Source: Beroe forskalii (taxonomy: Eukaryota > Ctenophora > Nuda > Beroida > Beroidae). Taken from it: 64,000 bases of DNA. The position numbers were made by a program, and so were the translations under genes. Under the pieces are notes generated by a model that was not told the DNA's origin, ran no database searches, and saw only the letters and a list, made by a program, of their open reading frames with translations. The stretch is taken from assembly GCA_011033025.1 (NCBI GenBank), contig WFMF01000175.1:290759-354758 (forward strand). The letters run 5' to 3'. This document shows, piece by piece, positions 1 through 10,863 of the stretch; positions within the stretch are counted from its first letter, which is position 1; every line of letters begins with the position of its first letter.

Positions 1-839
1 TATAAAAGGCTGTGTGTGATACACAAATTACAAGCTACTACTAAACGGGGGATGGATCCACGAGAGATCCAAACAGAGTCCCCAGCACAGGACCTCCCGC
101 AGGAAGGTCCCTGTTGCTAGGGCTACTGTCGATGGGAACGAGTCCCGTACCTCCCCAGGAGGACCAAGATGCCGGGCATCTTGGTGAGGCCAACAAGGGT
201 ACGGGAAGGGAATTCCTGCCCAGTGTTGGTGATCCAGGGTACCGTCGGGTCCTAACCCGGGTCAGGACCCGTGGTACCCTTTAAACTGGATCTTCCTCTC
301 GCAAGACCAGGAGGATCCCAAGGTTAGTTTGCTGCAGGATCGTTGTCGGCTTTCTAGGTTCCAGTCGCCCAGTCCTATGAGCATAGCTAACAATCCTGTT
401 TATCTTGAACTTGTCGAAGATGTCGGTCCTGAGCAGTAGTAGGTACCGAAGAACTCCGCCCTAATACTGCCCAGGACAGGGCACATTCCGAGGAAATGTG
501 ACACCGTCTCTTCTTCACTCAGGCAGAGTGGACAAGTTGTATTCACAGCGGGGTTCAGTTTCTGAGGTGGTAGTTTAGGCTGCGTGGCCAGTCAGAAGTT
601 GAGTGGCCACTCAGGTCCCTTCTACCCATGCTGCGCAGCTCCTTAGCAAATCTGTCCTCCACATAATGCCGAACATTCTGGGAGGGTCAGCCTTGAAGGA
701 GCTGGTCCAGACCTCAAACGTCTTCCTCCTAAGAGCCGCGTAACAGATGTTACGCAGAATAGGAGTGAGACACTGGTGGCGCTTGTTGTTTTCATTGGCC
801 GACCCAGCTTTCGCCGTAAGGTCGGCCAACTCGTTTCCC

Positions 840-3228
840 TCAAAACCACTATGGGCCGGTATCCAGCTGAGTGTTCATCATTGGATTGGCCCAGTTTGAG
901 GGAGTTTTGGCCCTGAGGGCATCTCTTGTTCTTGATAATCGTGCTGTTAATCGCATGGATAGCAGATTTACTGTCACAGTTTATCAAGATTTTGCTGTCC
1001 TTCAGTGCGTGTTCCTGTAAGATTTCGGCTGTCTTTGCGACTGCAAAGACTTCCGCTTGGAACACTGTACTGTGTTTGCTGCTGGAAATGTAAAAAAGAG
1101 AAAAACCAATCAAAAATAGCACTGGTTCTGGGTGAACCCATTATGGACTTCAACAATTCAATATGTATTTAGTCATCTGCATACTAAAATATGACCACTG
1201 AATCGCAGATATGCCTCTTGTCCTTGTAAATTATGTCTACTGGCCCACCTAACCAATCAGTTGGTGCGCTGGTGGGTACAGAAGGTAAGAAATTACCCGT
1301 ACTCTCCATACTCAACACTATGATTGGCAATGTATGTAAGTGAATTTTTCCCTCTGTCCCCCCAATTTTGCCTAGTACAGTAAATTTAATTAGTACTGGT
1401 CGACTGTGTGAATGAGTAATGATGACCTCGACGGTTCATCCAGAACTGAACGTAATACCATTTTACAATAATTTCTTATTGCCAAAAGAGAGTAAAACCA
1501 TTAATTATTTACTTAAGTATCATAAGTTATGGTTATAAGGTATGCAATGAATTCCTTCAAATATAATTATTTACATAAGTACTCGTATTATTATCAAGAG
1601 AACCCTATGAATTAGAAGATATATTTTGTTTAAGAAGGGTATGATCGAGCAGAGTTCTAAGGTGTGTATATATAGGGCAAAGCTATACCAACTTCAGTAT
1701 GTTCCCTATAATAACGGGTGATGACTATTTATCTGGAATTATTTCAATGTATTCTTGTGGGCAAATCGAGATCATGTTAGAGCTCAGATGTGCTTAATCT
1801 GGACCCAAAAAGTCTGCTGATTCAGAATAACATCATGAAAAATTTTGAAAATCCTGCTCTCCCATGCCACCGGCCGATCAGCCCGAGAAGGTACAAAAAA
1901 ATCTTGCACAAATTCAAAGATTGACTTCCAGACACATGATTGGAAAATTGCATACAGAAGCTTTCCCATCAGTTGCCATCTAGGTTTATTCATGAACTTC
2001 GTTAGCTGAGACACTAATGAAGACCTCTACATGCATTTTTCGTTGAATATCAAGAAAAATTCTTGGATTTTTTGAGCTAAAATCCTGCCAAATTTCTGGA
2101 AAAAGGTGTGTGTTTTTTTCCTACACCAGGCCTTAAGAAAGTCTTAGAACAGGACCTAGGTGGTCTGAACACTCAGATTTGATGGCAGGGACCTCATTAA
2201 ACATAATCCATGTCTTTGGACCACTTCCATTCATCGGTATGCCGAATTTTGGATTAACAATCACCCAAAATCACAGTTTTATGTAAGTGAAATTATTCAA
2301 GAATTGACGATTTAAACACGTTCCATAGGGTCACCACTGGATAAGTTAGTGATGCTACTTACTGCAGTCACTTTGAGACCCTCCTGCTCAGAATCATCCC
2401 ATAGTAAGGCTTTATCTACACTTTTTGGGATAATTATTGTCACTAAGATTTTGTGCAAGATTTTTCGCACCTTCTCAAACTAATCGGCCGGTAGCATGGG
2501 AAAGCAGGGTTTTCGAATTTTCTCATGATGTTGTTCTGAATCGGCAGACTTTTTAGGTCCAGAATAATCATATTTGAGCTCTAACAGGATCTCGATTTGC
2601 CCACAAGAATACATTGAAATAATTCCAGATAATTAGTCATCACCCGTTATAACAAATGCAGGCTGAACAAAATCATATATAGGTAATAACCATAACTTAA
2701 AATGTCAAACTATCTAAAGGTGATATTGAATTTATAAATTATTTTTCACATAAGTAACATGATATGCAATCAAGAAATCAAGTACCTATTAAATAGTTAA
2801 CCAACTATATTTTTGATATGAAGAAGGAAATTCATGATATATTTATATAAATTTCTGTAATGTGTTTGAGTAAAATAAAATTTTTCGTTTTCCTTAAATT
2901 TTTCGTTTTCCTTACCCAGGTGATAGGGTTCACTGTGATTCAGGTGGGCCAAATGTGGCCCTCGGCGTATCACCACCCCTGCTCCTGATTGGTCATTAAT
3001 TCTAGATCCATCAGTATAACACACAATGTCATAGTTACCTTCCTCCGGTCCTCCATACTCGTCCCTCGAGGGGAGGCACACAGTGAACCGCTGGTCAATA
3101 CTAAGAATTGGCGTTATTGGATTGTGTTCCGAGGAGGCTACGTCTCTGGGCAGTGCCCTGAGGAGCTTCTCGTTGGTGTCTATGTGGCTAGCGATGCGGT
3201 CGAGGGTTTCCCAGGCAGCGGAAGACAC
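840..3228 (-). pseudogene. LINE RNase H domain split by an insertion
   Basis: The first half is at 2905-3228 on the minus strand: the DIVCYTDGSRINDQSGAGVV block with the first catalytic Asp. The second half is at about 840-1085: STVFQAEVFAVAKTAE, then ILINCDSKSAIHAI with the middle Glu and Asp. About 1.8 kb of unrelated, foldback-containing DNA separates them. A direct duplication of about 19 bases sits at the right junction (2878-2916). The split shows that the foldback inserted after the LINE. Confidence 0.75.
1490..2705. mobile_element. Foldback (long inverted repeat) element nested in the LINE
   Basis: The arm at about 1695-1915 is the imperfect reverse complement of about 2445-2665. Shared stretches include ataacgggtgatgact, gggcaaatcgagatc, a block around cagaataacatcatgaaaa, and ccggccgat. 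A weaker match continues outward (ttataggttatgg-like at 1525 and 2690). The spacer is about 530 bases. No coding region is visible. The whole insertion into the RNase H region spans roughly 1085-2905; I could not fix its termini or a target duplication. Confidence 0.7.
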
Positions 3229-3820
3229 CAGTGACCATTGGTCTTCAACCGTAGGCCTCCCTCGCTGCGCACTCGTTAATCCACAAAGTTATTGGGGCAT
3301 GCCCGTGATCACATCCAGTGCTGTGGGGTGTCGAGGCATGGCTCCTGTTATCAGAACATTTGCCAACCTCTGTACCCCCGTAAGCAGTTTCTGGTTGTGT
3401 TGTTTCTGCATGCCAGTAATCCAGATGGTCGATCCGTGCGTGAGTATCGGTCTGACCATCACCTCAGATCCAGCGCATGGTAGTCGGACTAAGGCCCCAG
3501 GTGGGTCCCACCGCTTTCCTGCACTGCATCAGCAAGGCTTTGGACTTCTTGCATGCATAGTCAATGTGATCGTTCCACGAAAGTTTCGAGTCAAGAGTGA
3601 TACCCAGAATTTCGTGGTCGTTCGCATTTTCTATCTCTACGTATCCACTTTCCAGGGGCCTGGTGAATGACCAGTTCTCCTGTTAGTGAACATGGCCTTG
3701 ACGCAAGTAGTGTCTTCAATGCGTGGCTCAAGGTAAGCCCGTGCGATTTGCACCACTGGTTGATACTGTTAAGACTTTTCTGCGTTACCTCTCAAGGTAT
3801 CCGCATCAAAGCCTTGGATG

Positions 3821-4600
3821 TTACAACCTGCTGGTTTTGGGGGTGGTGACCACAGAGACCAGGGAGATGTCGTCCGCGAACCCTTGGGTGTCGCATGGAA
3901 TCTTATCCCTTGTGTACTCTAGAAGGTCGTTTATCATGAGGTTCCATAGGAATGGGGATAGAATCCCCCCTGGGGACACCCGCGTAGTATGGCTATGACT
4001 TTCTCCTTTCCCTGCAATTCGACTGTGGTGTGCTGGCAGCGGATCATTGACATGATCCATCTGTTCACACCCTGTGATTTGCAGTTCTTGGATAGGGCAT
4101 TGCCTATGGAGTCAAACGACACATTGTCGAACGCTCCTTCTATGTCTAGGAAAGTTCCGAGTGCCATTCCTTTGTTAAGGAGAGTCATCTCGATTTTCCT
4201 GACTAGCTTGTGGATAGCGGCCGTTGTCGAGTGGCCCTGCTTGAAACCAAATTGTTTCTTGCTGAGCCTCTCGTAAATTTTGATATCCGCTTCCATATGC
4301 CACAGTATCACCCGCTCCATCCACTTAAGGATGACGGGTGACAAGGTGATTGTCCTAAAGGACTTGGGATTCTGCAATCATCCTTCCCAGGTTTTTGGCA
4401 GAAAGATACCACTGGAGTTTCTCCATGTTTCAGGAGTGTGCCCCAATTGGTAGCTTGCTCTAGCAATGCTAATGAAAGCGTCGCTAATACTGCCCCCAAC
4501 CCTTCTGAAGCATGATAGGCCGTATCCCGTCCGGACCTGCACCGCTGATAGAGGACTGAACTCCTGCAGTGCCCTTTTCACTCCTATTCTCAGAGAATAT
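3821..4600 (-). pseudogene. LINE reverse transcriptase domain remnant
   Basis: Two overlapping minus-strand frames contain the RT blocks in order: FRTITLSPVILKWMERVI (finger), KKQFGFKQGHST, FLDIEGAFDNVSFDS (catalytic Asp), GCPQGG and GFADDISLVS (catalytic Asp pair). The shift between the GCPQGG and FADD frames at about 3935-4060 is a frame lesion. Confidence 0.85.
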
Positions 4601-4879
4601 GTGATCGAGGCTGTTTCTATGGATTGCTATCCACATGGTTTAAGGTTGCCAAAGTGCACTTCCGTCATGCACTCCAAGGTTTCTGTCAAGTTCTCGGTGA
4701 GACTACCGTCTTTCTTCCTTACGCGCATAACTTTGTGTCCTTGTTGTCGATGAGGCTAGAGATTCTTCGATTCGGTTTGACTCAATTTCGCGCAGAAATC
4801 TCTGTATTTCTCGGAGATCACCCGATCCCGGAGTTTTTCGTATTTTTTCCGAGAGTCCTTTTCAACGAGTTGAGGTTAG

Positions 4880-5784
4880 GGTCTCGGTTTTCTTTTAGAT
4901 GCCTTCCTGATCCTTCCTCTCATCTCCCTCCTCGCATCCTTCACTTCTGGCCGTATCCCGGGGGTGGTTTTAACCTTCCCTGACACGTATGTCAGCTCGG
5001 TAGCCGTGTTGAAGGACGTGATGATGTTTGACGAGAGCAGATCCGCCGCCCCGTCCAGCTTCTCCGATGAATCGATGACGCTGAACGCATTGGCGTGGTT
5101 GGACATCCTCTTGGCCAGGTCAGACTCAAAGACTTCCCAATTGGTTTTCGAGATGTCTCTGAAGTTCTGTCTGTCAAGGAGAGTGCTTCCTGTTGATTGG
5201 AATGATGAAACGGTGGTCCGAGGAGTGCTCTAGTCGATCCCCTCATGCACCCTCCAGTCCGACACTAGTTTGTGTCCGGACCGGTTGGTGATCGTGAGGT
5301 CTATAGAGTTACTCCAGCGGCCGTTGTCAAAGGTGGGAGAGTTCCCATTCTCAATAAACAGGTCGTTCCTTAGTATGTATTCGAGGAGTTTATCTCCTCG
5401 TTCCTTTACACGTTTCTTATCACATCCTGCTCTTCCATGCCGTGTTATGGGCATTAGGTCAGTGCCTATGATTAAGCGATGTTATGCTTCTTCGCATGGT
5501 TGACAAGGTTCTTGAAATCCTGCGAGGGGCATTCTACATCGTTGCCGTCCATGTAGCAAGGTCGCAACTAGTGTCTCGGTTCCATCCACCTTGGTCTGCG
5601 CACAACTGCAGTCCTCAGTAGTGATGAAGTCCTTCGACCATACCTGCCGCTCCATGGATTTGTGGAAAAAGATGCTACCTCTTACAGGTTTCTTAGGGTT
5701 CTTGCAGGTTGAAGCCCGCAAGCAATAAGATCCCTTTGAGATCACACCTTTCCCATTGACGTGAGGTTCCTGCACAAGTATCAA
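4880..5784 (-). pseudogene. LINE endonuclease domain remnant
   Basis: The fragment at 5482-5784 begins ILVQEPHVNGKGVI, the N-terminal endonuclease motif with its metal-binding Glu. The fragment at 5230-5454 carries GRWSNSIDLTITN and SDWRVHEG, matching the late endonuclease motifs. The linker toward the RT follows at 4876-5246 in shifted frames. The reading frame changes several times, so no functional protein is expected. Confidence 0.75.
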
Positions 5785-6097
5785 GGGCTTTTATCAAGGC
5801 AAATTACACGCAGGTGATTCAGAATTAAAATAGACGCATAAAATCTTTTAGGAATAAGATAAGCTGTATAAAAACTTGTCATATATGTTAGTGAATAGAA
5901 AGAATTGAATTAACAGTGATTTGAGAGTTGAATGGTTGGATTGATTAATGTTTAGTTTGTTTTCAAATGCTCTCAAGGAGTGGGCGGTCAGCCTGGCGGG
6001 TCTGACATGTGTACCAGAATGTGTGAATGACCATGCCAACTGGCAATGGGCCGAGTTTTAAAAGTGAAAAAAGGTATTGGACTAATGAAGCCTGCAC
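5785..6097. other. Non-coding stretch upstream of the LINE
   Basis: AT-rich DNA between the LINE endonuclease start and the long-TIR element. I see no exon, RNA gene or repeat unit that I can support. Confidence 0.4.
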
Positions 6098-6099
6098 TA

Positions 6100-7706
6100 T
6101 GGTGGCTCAAACCCGCCACCAGAAAAAAATTAAAAATTTTTTCAAATTAAAAAAAAATTAAAAACAATTTAAAAAAAATAATTTTTTTAATTTTAAATTT
6201 TGTTTTAAAAAATTTTTTAAAATTTTTTTAAATTTTAAAAAAAAATTTTAAAAAATTTTTTTAAATTTTTTTAAAAAAAATTTGAAAAAAATTTGAAAAT
6301 TAAAAATCATGGCTCAAACCCGCCACGAAAACTAAAACTGAAAATGAAAATCGTTTTTTATTCAAATCACGTACAATTTTGTGCGCCGCGCAAAAAGTTT
6401 TAAAATTAATTTGAAAAACGAAATCACTTCATCTTGAAACATCATGAAAAACGCATTTGGCGTTCGCGCGTTACGTTAAGTTCATAATGCTAGCAAAATG
6501 ATATGAGCAGCAGCCAAATTCAAGTCCCAATGGCAAAGCTCTAGACCAGTCCATCAACCTTTCCTAGTTAGTGTTACCCCTTTTATTCCCACTGGGCCAG
6601 AGCTGGGCTATCTGTAATCCTTCAGTGTCATTCTTCTCAATGGGCGGGGCTGTTGCAGTCACCTTATTCTCAATATGCATCACAGGACAGAGCCGCCTGT
6701 TGTTACCCACAACGGAGACGCCTGCCATTCTCCTAAATTATGTAGAATTGAGTAGAATGACAGCCCAGCCCATTGACTTATTGAATAGAATGACAGGGGA
6801 TCCATCCTCTGAGAATGATGTCATGCTACACCAGCCATTGAGGGGAACTACAGGCGGCTCCACCCATTTGGAGGAATGTGATGAAACCCCGCCCATTGAA
6901 GAGAATAAGAGGACAATCAAACTGTTTAGGAGTTTAGCACCTTCAATGGATAGGGCCATCAGTCATTCTTATCAATGGGCGGGGATGCCTGTCATCCTTC
7001 TCAATGGGTGGGTTGCCTGTCATTGATTTATTAAAAATCCTAAGCAGGCGGATTCGTCTCTTATTCTTCTCAATGGGCGGGGCCCGGCCGCTTCACATTC
7101 CTTCAAATGGGTGGGGCCGCCTGTTATTCCCCTCAATAATGGGTAGATCCCTCGTTATTCTATTCATTGGGCTGGGGTGCCTGCTGATTGCCTGTCATTC
7201 TACAAGTACATAATTGAGTAGAAAGTCTGATGGACTGGCCGAGAACTTTACTGGGACGTGAATTTGGCTGCTCATATCATTTTGCTTACTTATACATTAT
7301 GAACTTAACGTAACGCGCGAACGCCAAACGCGTTTTTCATGATGTTTCAAGATGAAGCGATTTCATTTTTCAAATTAATTTTAAAATCTTTTGCGCGGCG
7401 CACAAAAAGTTCGTACGTGATTTGAATAAAAAACGATTTTCATTTTCAGTTTTAGTTTTCGTGGCGGGTTTGAGCCATGATTTTTAATTTTCAAATTTTT
7501 TTCAATTTTTTTTTTCAAAATTTTTTTTGAAAAATTTAAAATTTTTTTTTAAAATTTTTTTTAAAAAAATTTAAAAAAATTTTGAAAAATTTTTTAGAAC
7601 AAAATTTAAAATTAAAAAAATTATTTTTTTTAAATTATGTTTTTAAATTTTTTTTAATTTGAAAAAATTTTTAATTTTTTTTTCTGGTGGCGGGTTTGAG
7701 CCACCA
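6100..7706. mobile_element. Long-TIR non-autonomous DNA element with TA target duplication
   Basis: The termini are inverted repeats beginning TGGTGGCTCAAACCCGCCA, with TA directly outside both ends (6098-6099 and 7707-7708), as in Tc1/mariner-type insertions. The arms run about 450-480 bases (6100-6550 and 7225-7706). Each has a 200-base A/T homopolymer-rich zone, then a second TGGCTCAAACCCGCCA-like box, then a CpG-bearing part (gcgccgcgcaaaa, cgttcgcgcgttacgtta). The centre, 6560-7220, is an irregular minisatellite of TTCTCAATGGGCGGGGC and CGCCTGTCATT words. No transposase is present. The long arms suggest a foldback or large-MITE form. Confidence 0.85.
6560..7220. repeat. Internal irregular minisatellite (TTCTCAATGGGCGGGGC / GCCTGTCATT words)
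   Basis: The words tcaatgggcggggc, cccattga and gcctgtcatt recur in both orientations every 30-70 bases. This leaves long open frames on both strands (for example plus 6571-7026). I read these as repeat by-products, because the peptides are made of the same repeated words and have no recognisable domain. Confidence 0.6.
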
Positions 7707-7708
7707 TA

Positions 7709-7840
7709 CTGCACACCTAATAAGGATCATGTTGTGTTTAAGTACAGAGATGGAGAAAAAGTCTTGCAGATTGATGACTTGATTGATGACTTAAACTTAA
7801 CAACACTACTATATACAATCAAATTTGAGGATGATTAACA
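7709..7840 (+). pseudogene. Possible short coding fragment beside the TA element
   Basis: A plus-strand open frame reads HVVFKYRDGEKVLQIDDLID... to a stop at 7838-7840. Its amino-acid mix looks protein-like (acidic, amphipathic). It starts directly after the TA element, so its 5' part may have been separated by that insertion. I do not recognise it and cannot show splice sites. Confidence 0.25.
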
Positions 7841-7977
7841 TTCACACAGAGATCGTGAAGATGGAATATTAAATTCCGAAACTGTCAGTAGATTTCCGTG
7901 GTTGTGTGAAATTGTTATATTCATTCCATACATTATCATCATTGAGTTTCACACGATCTCATTCACTTGATATCATG

Positions 7978-8943
7978 CAGGGGCGGCTCGTATGGGTGTA
8001 TGGGTGTTGAGATACACCCAAAGCAGATAAGGAGAAAATAAGAAAAAGATTAAAAAACAAAAATCTATTTTTTTCTTTCTTCCATAGTCACGCGCGCGGC
8101 GCACACTCACGGAGAATACCAAATCATTAAAAAAAAAAGCTGCGCATTAAATTCGATTTATTCTTGCTCGAAAATCGAGCGCTATTATATGGGTGTAACG
8201 CCAACACCCAAAATCAGGGATTTTACCTGTAAGTTGCAATGATCTCTTAGCGGCTCGTCAAATCTGGGTGCGTAGTGTAATTTTATAATAGATGGGTGCG
8301 AGCGTACACCCATGGTTTGGCGGGAAACTTTCGAGGAAAATTCTGGTAGAACTCTGCGATTAGCGCCATTTCTCTTGCGTCTGCTTGAATTACGTCACTC
8401 TTTTCTTTGTAGGCATTTAACTATCGGCATATGAACGTTATTTTCTAAAACTTAAAGATAGAGTTCACAAACTATATTTCCGTACTTACTTAATTTGAAC
8501 ACGAAATTGAAGTAAGTTTTCTGAGGATAAACGATGAAACTTTCGCAAAAAAATCGATCAGCATGTAATTGTAAATCTTCAGATCATGCATTTCAATATC
8601 ATTTTCGATTTTGTTTGTCAATCTTCACCACACCTCCATCTTCATCATCACACCTTCATAAAGACCATACAAGAGCACAAAACGTGAGTACATAATATTG
8701 TTAATATTTATTCAGGTCCGTCAATTTCGAAATATGATTTACAGTATAGTGTGATGAAATGTCGATGTGATATCCTTAAAATCGAGATTTTAGCGTCGAA
8801 AAATTCGCTTATTTTTTGATAAATTTGACAATTTTAGACCATTTTTATTGCACAATTGAAGAAGAAAATCGTCGGGTCTGCCTGAGTCCCTCGAACCTCG
8901 GTACCCAAGTCCCCATTCCAGCCACCCCCACGAGCCGCCCCTG
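7978..8943. mobile_element. Non-autonomous hAT-like element with 8-base target duplication
   Basis: The terminal inverted repeats are CAGGGGCGGCTCGT at 7978-7991 and ACGAGCCGCCCCTG at 8930-8943. The flanking direct repeat ATATCATG is present at 7970-7977 and 8944-8951. An 8-base target site plus CAGGG-type ends is diagnostic for hAT-group insertions. The 966-base interior has repeated 'atgggtgt...acaccca' words near the left end (7990-8310) and no transposase. Perfect ends and an intact target duplication suggest a fairly recent insertion. Confidence 0.92.
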
Positions 8944-8951
8944 ATATCATG

Positions 8952-9460
8952 AAGGATCACATTAAAGACTTGAGAGAAAGTTTTCTTTATGATTCAAATA
9001 AGGTGATAAATGATCAACTGTGATGAATGAATTACTGTGATTAATAAATTACTGTGATAAAAGTGGTAAAATAAAGTAAAGTAAGCATAACATTATAAGT
9101 AAGATAAGATAAGATAAAATTAATGGTATTGAACCATCACAAATCTTAACAATATTCAATTCATTGGTTTACATTAAGAACACACCTTTGAACACAGGTG
9201 TCCATTTATCAATAACATTTTGAAACATTTCATAGAATAAATAGGAGTCAATATTATATAGAAATGAATTGAAATAACTTAAATTAAAAATAACATATTA
9301 AACCATAAAATAACATATTAAACCATCTCTATTCTCATACCCATGCCACTTGTTTACTTGTAAATACATTAGCGATTTATGAAAGAGAGAGAGAGATTTA
9401 TGAAACCAACACCAAATTAAAAATATAAGTAGTAATAATAAATAAAAAGATTGCGCGCGG
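8952..9460. other. AT-rich non-coding stretch
   Basis: Simple AT-rich sequence with short tandem words such as agataagataagata (9093-9118) and gagagagag (9386-9395). No gene is seen. Confidence 0.4.
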
Positions 9461-10090
9461 GGCAACATTCCACATTTGGACGTCATTTTGGACGTCATTG
9501 CCAGACGTTGTCTGCCCCATATTGTTTGTCCTGACTCTGCGAGTCGGGGCGCGCCGCGCGAGGGGGGCCAGGCAACGCCTGGCACATGGTAAAGACAATG
9601 CGTCAGCTGACTGAGCGGTGCGCGGCACGGCGCGTCGCTCCGAAGTGTCTATCAATTGTCCTACGTTGTAGGACCTATTTTGCGCGCGCGCGAACAAACA
9701 GGGACACATAGCATGTGGCAAGTCTATCAACGATTGACAAGCAACGCCTGACAAAATTTGGAGGGTCGTGTTGCAGCTCAGACTCCCCGTGGAAAATTAT
9801 GGCGCCTTCCCCAGCACAGTGTGTTCCGTAGGGAAGCGCCTGGCGCGTACACACACCTATGAGGGCTTAGGAACACGTTCCTAAAACCGCAACGATAGCA
9901 TTTGTTTGAAATCCCACGGTGGGGCTAGCATGGGCGCGGCCGGAATATATGTGTTTACGAAGGAACACGTATAACTATTACTCCATGTTACGGAGCCTTA
10001 TTTTGCGCGCGCAAGCGCGCCTCTTCAGAGAAGAGCGCGCGCAAGCGCGAACAAACAGGGACACGTAACATGTGGTAAGTATAACTAGGT
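9460..10090. repeat. CpG-rich dispersed repeat, copy 1
   Basis: This block shares phrases with 51220-52650 and 63680-64000: caacattccacatttggacgtca, ttgccagacgttg, taggacctattttgcgcgcg, gaacaaacagggacac, gcatgtggcaag, and cacacacctatgagggcttaggaac. It is far richer in CpG than its surroundings. The phrases occur in different orders and orientations in the copies, so this is probably a mosaic of small elements. No coding capacity is seen. Confidence 0.7.
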
Positions 10091-10855
10091 ATACAGTTTT
10101 AGAGCATAAAGTAGCTGTTGCACTGTTGCAGTTGTATAAAAAGCTGAAAATTATATTATTATTGAATTTTTATAAATAGATAGTGCCCCCAACACACAGG
10201 ATTTGAGGACATATATGCCCTTTCATTGGTCGACATGATTCCTTAGTGGTATGCAAGCAGAAATCATATTTAGTACTCTAGCTCTAGTGAGTAAATCTCT
10301 GCATCAGCATAGCTCTAGTGCAGAGGTATGATTCTGATGACTGCAGCTCAGCCCACCCTGTCTTTTGAAAACCAGGTAGGACATGGGGTTTCCCTAACTA
10401 AAGACTGGATCTAGTGTTAGGATAGTTCCGCATGGTCCAATGGCTGCATCAACTTGCTTAAATTGGTAGTGTCGTGCACAGGTTCTCCATTTGTAGATGC
10501 CTATGCACAACCATACAGGGATAGCCTGCACAGGGGACACATCATTTGCCTGAGATGAATGTTCATGCCATGCCAATGAATGAAATTTGATTTTTATAGG
10601 GAGAAAGCTTTCTTAACTAATGGAAGCATTGATATTTCAGATTTTATTGAGTTCAAGTTATAGTTCTATCATAACAAGTGAAGATTGAGTGAGAGTCTGT
10701 TTGGTACTTTTCAAAAGTACAGAGGAGTAGAGTTCAGTTGTCCTTATTACATGGTTTTATCATGTGGTTTCCATGATCAATTTTACCAGGGGAGAATAGT
10801 CCTGAAAGAGTTGCTGAAAGTTTTCCTGAAAGGCTTGCTTGATTAGACTTTTGAA
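10091..10855. other. Non-coding stretch
   Basis: I see no supported exon or RNA gene. A short duplicated phrase (agctctagtg) occurs near 10280 and 10312. Confidence 0.35.
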
Positions 10856-10863
10856 GGTAAGTA

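Larger units (their letters stand above)
400..5784 (-). pseudogene. Decayed non-LTR retrotransposon ORF2 with endonuclease, reverse transcriptase and RNase H (I/LOA-like)
   Basis: Read on the minus strand, the domains run in ORF2 order. An apurinic-type endonuclease lies at 5784 to about 5180 (start MILVQEPHVN; later SIDLTITN and SDWRVHEG). A reverse transcriptase lies at about 4580-3820, with LDIEGAFD, RGCPQGG and the catalytic GFADD box. RNase H starts at about 3160 (CYTDGSR), and a C-terminal Cys/His cluster (CPLC...H...C) sits near 560-480. The order endonuclease-RT-RNase H-zinc cluster is typical of I/LOA-group LINEs; the exact clade is my inference. The frame is broken at many points and no ORF1 precedes it, so this looks like an old, 5'-truncated, inactive copy. 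Its 3' end lies at or beyond the left window edge. RNase H is interrupted by a foldback element at about 1085-2905. Confidence 0.85.

Noticed and set aside
1784..2014. Minus-strand ORF in the foldback
   Set aside because: It lies across one arm of the inverted repeat and has no domain; it is open by chance.
6571..7213. Long open frames on both strands in the TA element core
   Set aside because: They are built from the repeated CAATGGGCGGGG and CTGTCATT words, exist on both strands, and show no domain.
9298..9754. Minus-strand open frames in a CpG-rich region
   Set aside because: Open because of high GC content. They have no domain, and the same DNA is a dispersed repeat found at two other places.
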